From contig PBNR01000081.1 of assembly GCA_002723195.1 (NCBI GenBank), positions 1 to 32,360 of the forward strand: DNA of 32,360 nt. The letters are read 5' to 3'. The translations under genes and the position numbers were made by a program. The DNA is from Gammaproteobacteria bacterium (GTDB lineage: Bacteria > Pseudomonadota > Gammaproteobacteria > Pseudomonadales > Pseudohongiellaceae). Shown one piece after another: positions 28,947 to 32,360 of this stretch. Numbering within the stretch: position 1 is the stretch's first letter; each line of letters opens with the position of its first letter. The notes beneath the pieces are model-generated. The model was not told the origin of the DNA and did not search any database. It saw only the letters and a program-made list of their open reading frames with translations.

Positions 28947-29023
28947 GTGCAGCGTAATTAAGTCCGCGACCGGAAATAATTAAGTCTGCGACAACAATTA
29001 ACTCTGCGACTGGAAGGTCAAAT
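28946..29023. repeat. Second class of terminus-like array, direct repeat copy 2
   Basis: Sites at 28956..28970, 28978..28992, 28996..29010; begins TGTGCAGCG like copy 1. Confidence 0.85.
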
Positions 29024-29033
29024 AAAATAGAAT

Positions 29034-29060
29034 CAAAACCCGCTTTTTTGCGGGTTTTTT
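29034..29060. terminator. Rho-independent terminator
   Basis: caaaacccgc-tttttt-gcgggtttttt; counterpart of the hairpin at 226..254. Confidence 0.75.
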
Positions 29061-29411
29061 AGTATTTTCTTTCGGGGTGATCAAGCTGGCCCTATTTTAA
29101 ACCAATTGTGCCTAACAAGGTTTCGGTTAGCTTATTCAATTAATTCTATTTTCGAAAACTTCATCCCAAATAGGATAAGCATCTTGATTTATAAAAAAGT
29201 TGACTCTTAGGACACCCTTTGGTAGTCTACAAATCGAGCAGGAGTTATCTTCTGTTGCGTGCTCTTTCAAAATTCATCTCTTATTACTAAGAACTGCAAA
29301 AGGCTGCGAAGCCGTTCGCTTGATTTTTATTATGTGAACTAACTTTTCCAACATAAGGCAATGCCCGTGTGACATTGGTTGAGCGTTACATCTCAATCGG
29401 TAAGTGTCCAA

Positions 29412-29552
29412 GGTTAAGCAATCATCGTGGAATCACGTTAGATTTGGGCGGGAAAGTCCAGAGTAATTTTCTCTGGTGGTATTGGTCTGGTTTGTCTACG
29501 GCACTTCATTTCGGTTCCGGTAAAGCTAATGGGCGGGGGTTTTCCCTTAACC
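29412..29552 (+). ncRNA. Putative structured RNA upstream of the RT module (candidate retron msr/msd region)
   Basis: ggttaag (29412..29418) pairs with cttaacc (29546..29552); internal hairpins cgtg-gaat-cacg and ccagag-taatttt-ctctgg (29458..29476); gggaaa/tttccc pairing. Hand folding only. Confidence 0.35.
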
Positions 29553-29575
29553 GTGATAGCAAAGAGGTGTTTCAC

Positions 29576-29782
29576 ATGAAAGATCAAACGTTGAAAGCAT
29601 TGAAAGATGCTAGAGATAAATGCGCAAGAACCGTAGACAAAAGTACATTGGACGAACTCGATAAGGCAATTTTCAGTCTTGAGAGCCAATCATGTTGTAA
29701 ATCTAGTCAGGATAAATGGCTAGCCGTAGCGGTGAGAATACTGTTTCTCATTAAGTTGTTGGCTGGCTTCGATACTGAGTAG
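29576..29782 (+). CDS. Small protein with C-terminal hydrophobic helix (68 aa)
   Basis: RBS-like agaggtg, ATG 29576; MKDQTLKALKDARDKCARTVDKSTLDELDKAIFSLESQSCCKSSQDKWLAVAVRILFLIKLLAGFDTE. The longer ORF start at 29369 is probably not used. Confidence 0.5.
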   Translation: MKDQTLKALKDARDKCARTVDKSTLDELDKAIFSLESQSCCKSSQDKWLAVAVRILFLIKLLAGFDTE

Positions 29783-29823
29783 ATGCACAAAGTGACTACT
29801 ATCCAATCGTACAACCAGCCAAC
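29758..29823 (+). ncRNA. Long imperfect hairpin between the small ORF and XRE gene
   Basis: gttggctgg (29758..29766)/ccagccaac (29815..29823), cgat/atcg, agtag/ctact, cac-aaa-gtg nested. Confidence 0.4.
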
Positions 29824-29850
29824 TAAATCCATTGATTCTTGAGGTATAGT

Positions 29851-30126
29851 ATGTTGATTGGAAAAACGCTTAAAGAGATCAGAAGTGCCAAAGGCCTTTC
29901 ATTGGCCGCATTGGCTGAAAAATCAAATACTACGAAGTCATATCTTTCAAAGATAGAAAATGAAAAGCGCGATGCTTCTATTTCTACTATACGTGCTGTT
30001 TGTAAAGCGCTGGGAGTTCCACTTAACATATTCATTTTACTTTCAGAGGATGTCGAAGAAGACGAATATTTTGAGCTTAACATTACGTTAAAAGAGTTGG
30101 CTCGAAAGTATGTCATCACAAATTGA
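29851..30126 (+). CDS. XRE-family HTH protein of the RT module
   Basis: MLIGKTLKEIRSAKGLSLAALAEKSNTTKSYLSKIENEKRDASISTIRAVCKALGVPLNIFI; overlaps RT start by 17 nt. Confidence 0.85.
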   Translation: MLIGKTLKEIRSAKGLSLAALAEKSNTTKSYLSKIENEKRDASISTIRAVCKALGVPLNIFILLSEDVEEDEYFELNITLKELARKYVITN

Positions 30127-31225
30127 GTACCCTCAAGCAGGCATTGCGTCAATTGACTCGCTAGCAAGCGCTTTACGGATCCCATCAATTGAGCTTGTTG
30201 CGTTAGCTAACAACACGTCAAATTTATACCGAATATCAAAACAGATTGAAAAAGATGATGGATCAAAAAGAATAACCTATGACGCCTTACCTCCTTTAAA
30301 GATCGTATTATCAAATTTCAGGAAGCGAATTATTGATAAGGTTCTACTTCCAGAATATATATCGGCAGGTAAAAAAGGTAAATGCTACATAGATAATGCC
30401 GAAGTTCATGCTGGGAGCAAGGGACTATTGTCAGAGGATATCAAAAACTTTTTTCCTCAGGTTAGTTTTAAAAGTGTATTTGAAGCCTTCAAATATTTAT
30501 ACAAAATGTCGCCAGAAGTAGCTGAAGTAGCTGCTTTATTGTGTACTAAAGATGGTTATCTTGTTCAGGGTAGTCCTGTTAGCGGCTCGCTAGCTAATAT
30601 CATTTTTTATGCCAAAGAACCGTTATTGGTAGACAGACTTAAACTATTGGGCTTTCGCTACACGCGATATTACGATGATGTTCATGTTAGTCATGAATCA
30701 GCTGACTTTAGTCGTCACATTGGAGAACTTAGAACGAAAGTGTACGGGATTTTTCTTTCTCAAGGTCTTCAACCTCATAGAACTGCTAAAAAAAGTTATT
30801 ACGCGAATAGCAGCAGACGGATGTCTGTGCATGGCATTGTAACAAACAATGAGAAAATAAAGGCAAACCCCAAGAAGGTCTCAGACACTAGAGCGATGCT
30901 TTTTAAATTTGAACGATTGCTTGAAACAGATTACACAATTGACTCAGTAGTTAGCCTTTACAGGTCAATCAGAGGAAAAATACAAACCTTGAAAGCACAA
31001 GGCTCAACGAAGAGTGAAGCTTATCTCAAAACCCTCAACTCCCTGATGAGAAAAGTAGATGAGACCAAAGCTAAAAAGTTTGTACGAAAAGTCAGGAAAG
31101 TTAAGACTAGAAAGGAGTACAACAAGCTTTCATCAAAGTTATCAGTATTAAAAAAAATAAACGTCAAGGTCACGAGGGTTGTAAAAATAGAATGTGATTT
31201 GGCCAGAAAATCGCTTAAGGCTTGA
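30110..31225 (+). CDS. Retron-type reverse transcriptase
   Basis: NAEVH (retron NAxxH-like), DIKNFFPQVSFKSVF, QGSPVSGSLANIIF, YYDDVHVS catalytic box; VHGIVTN in place of the usual VTG motif. Confidence 0.85.
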   Translation: MSSQIEYPQAGIASIDSLASALRIPSIELVALANNTSNLYRISKQIEKDDGSKRITYDALPPLKIVLSNFRKRIIDKVLLPEYISAGKKGKCYIDNAEVHAGSKGLLSEDIKNFFPQVSFKSVFEAFKYLYKMSPEVAEVAALLCTKDGYLVQGSPVSGSLANIIFYAKEPLLVDRLKLLGFRYTRYYDDVHVSHESADFSRHIGELRTKVYGIFLSQGLQPHRTAKKSYYANSSRRMSVHGIVTNNEKIKANPKKVSDTRAMLFKFERLLETDYTIDSVVSLYRSIRGKIQTLKAQGSTKSEAYLKTLNSLMRKVDETKAKKFVRKVRKVKTRKEYNKLSSKLSVLKKINVKVTRVVKIECDLARKSLKA

Positions 31226-31315
31226 ATGGTAAGGAAGTAAGGAAAAAAAGTAGTAATTATATTTAAACCGGGAGATTGTGGTTGCTTGGCGCTTTTTGCT
31301 CGACAGCTTGTATAC

Positions 31316-31336
31316 CTCACGCCCTAAAGGCGTGAG
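31316..31336. other. Stable hairpin between RT and the second hsdS
   Basis: ctcacgcc-ctaaa-ggcgtgag, 8-bp perfect stem; may act as a terminator. Confidence 0.5.
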
Positions 31337-31400
31337 CGTCTTTGATAGTGAGGCTAAACTATAGTCCATTCAATTACTTCCTTTTTAGTCGCTTTTAGCG

Positions 31401-32360
31401 CTAACTATTGCTGATAGATACTTGACCGTTCATAAGCATAGGCAGAAGCCAGTCACGTAGTTGAATTAATTTTTGATTTTCAAGTTCTGCTAAACTTTGA
31501 CGTTCGGCAATACTTTCCATTCTATTGGTAAATAGCTCTATTATTGTGGCTGTGGGTAGACAGACCTTGACCGTCTTCAAAGTCGAGCCTGAAACTTCTT
31601 TGAATGTAGAACCAGACGAATACTGAACTATTGCCTTCATCACATGCTTAGCGGTATAAAAAATAAAATTGGATGAGAAGCCCTTATTTGGGATAAACGA
31701 TTTAAAGCCCTGATTAGTAGTTAAGCTGTTGCGAGCAATAGCCAAATAACCAATTGGTGCTCTGGAACTCATTAAAACTGTGCCTTTGGGGTATACTTTG
31801 AGAGAAGCTGATTTTATACCCGCATCACTAACGTTTTGCTCTCCGCGTGAGATGAATTTGTTGCCTACATTCTTAGATAGGTCTTTTGGTGTTATCCACG
31901 GGGTTCCATTTTCGCAAAAATTAGTTGAAACAGTTGTAGATGGGGTACTTCCCCCTACAATTTGCCCTAAATCATTCAATGTTCCAGCGCTCCACCCCTC
32001 AGGAATTTCGCGTTTAAGCTCTTCGCTGTACACCATCTTGCCGGTGGAGGATTTGTAGGGGTTGCCGTTGGCGTCGGGGAAGTCGAATTGTACGAACCAG
32101 TAGTCGTAAATGAGCTTGGCCATGGCTTCTAGCTCGGCATTGATTTTGTTGTTGAGGTCTATTTTTTCTTCTATTGCCCATAATAAGTTTCTGACGGCAA
32201 TCTGCGACTGCTTATCTTCAATAGCAGGAACAGCCATCTCGTGCAACTCATTACGATTGACTCCGGGAACGGCGCTCTTGTCAGAAGTTCGAATTCGGCC
32301 AATGCAGCTTAGAAGGTAGTAAATGTACTTGGGGTCGTTACCTTTGAAGTCCTTGACATA
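31401..32360 (-). CDS. hsdS: Second HsdS, 5' end cut by the window edge
   Basis: Same central region as the first HsdS, C-terminal IQLRDWLLPMLMNGQ; frame open to the window end; 32005..32360 aligns gap-free with 2401..2756. Confidence 0.9.
   Translation of the reverse strand, partial: YVKDFKGNDPKYIYYLLSCIGRIRTSDKSAVPGVNRNELHEMAVPAIEDKQSQIAVRNLLWAIEEKIDLNNKINAELEAMAKLIYDYWFVQFDFPDANGNPYKSSTGKMVYSEELKREIPEGWSAGTLNDLGQIVGGSTPSTTVSTNFCENGTPWITPKDLSKNVGNKFISRGEQNVSDAGIKSASLKVYPKGTVLMSSRAPIGYLAIARNSLTTNQGFKSFIPNKGFSSNFIFYTAKHVMKAIVQYSSGSTFKEVSGSTLKTVKVCLPTATIIELFTNRMESIAERQSLAELENQKLIQLRDWLLPMLMNGQVSISNS

Noticed and set aside
30110-31225. Diversity-generating retroelement or group II intron RT
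   Set aside because: No template/variable repeat pair and no intron maturase domain or intron ends seen; the NAxxH motif and XRE partner favour a retron-type RT.
1-32360. tRNA or rRNA genes as integration sites
   Set aside because: No cloverleaf-like or rRNA sequence was recognised by reading; a tRNAscan run would be needed to exclude them fully.

Overview
The window is a defence-gene-rich genomic island built on a Tn7-like transposon. From the sequence I infer a nearly complete element of about 28.9 kb (35..28941). It has TGACG...CGTCA termini, five tightly packed TnsB-like sites at the left end, three dispersed inverted sites at the right end, and an apparent 5-bp target-site duplication TGTTT (30..34 and 28942..28946). 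The transposition module is tnsA-tnsB-tnsC plus two TniQ/TnsD-type genes, with no CRISPR-Cas genes. Cargo, left to right: a minus-strand type I R-M operon (hsdR-hsdM-hsdS) followed by a DUF4747-like gene and a membrane-protein gene; mcrB-mcrC plus an apparent GIY-YIG-like/DUF429 fusion; a large SF2 helicase with a 300-aa partner that looks faintly like an ADP-ribosyltransferase; and several hypothetical genes and decayed fragments. To the right (28946 to the end) lies what looks like the left part of a second, related island. It has a second terminus-like array, a retron-like module (structured leader, small hydrophobic ORF, XRE protein, reverse transcriptase), and a second hsdS cut by the window edge. 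That hsdS is almost identical to the first in its N-terminal and central part but has a different second target-recognition domain. All family assignments are by motif reading only; no searches were run.
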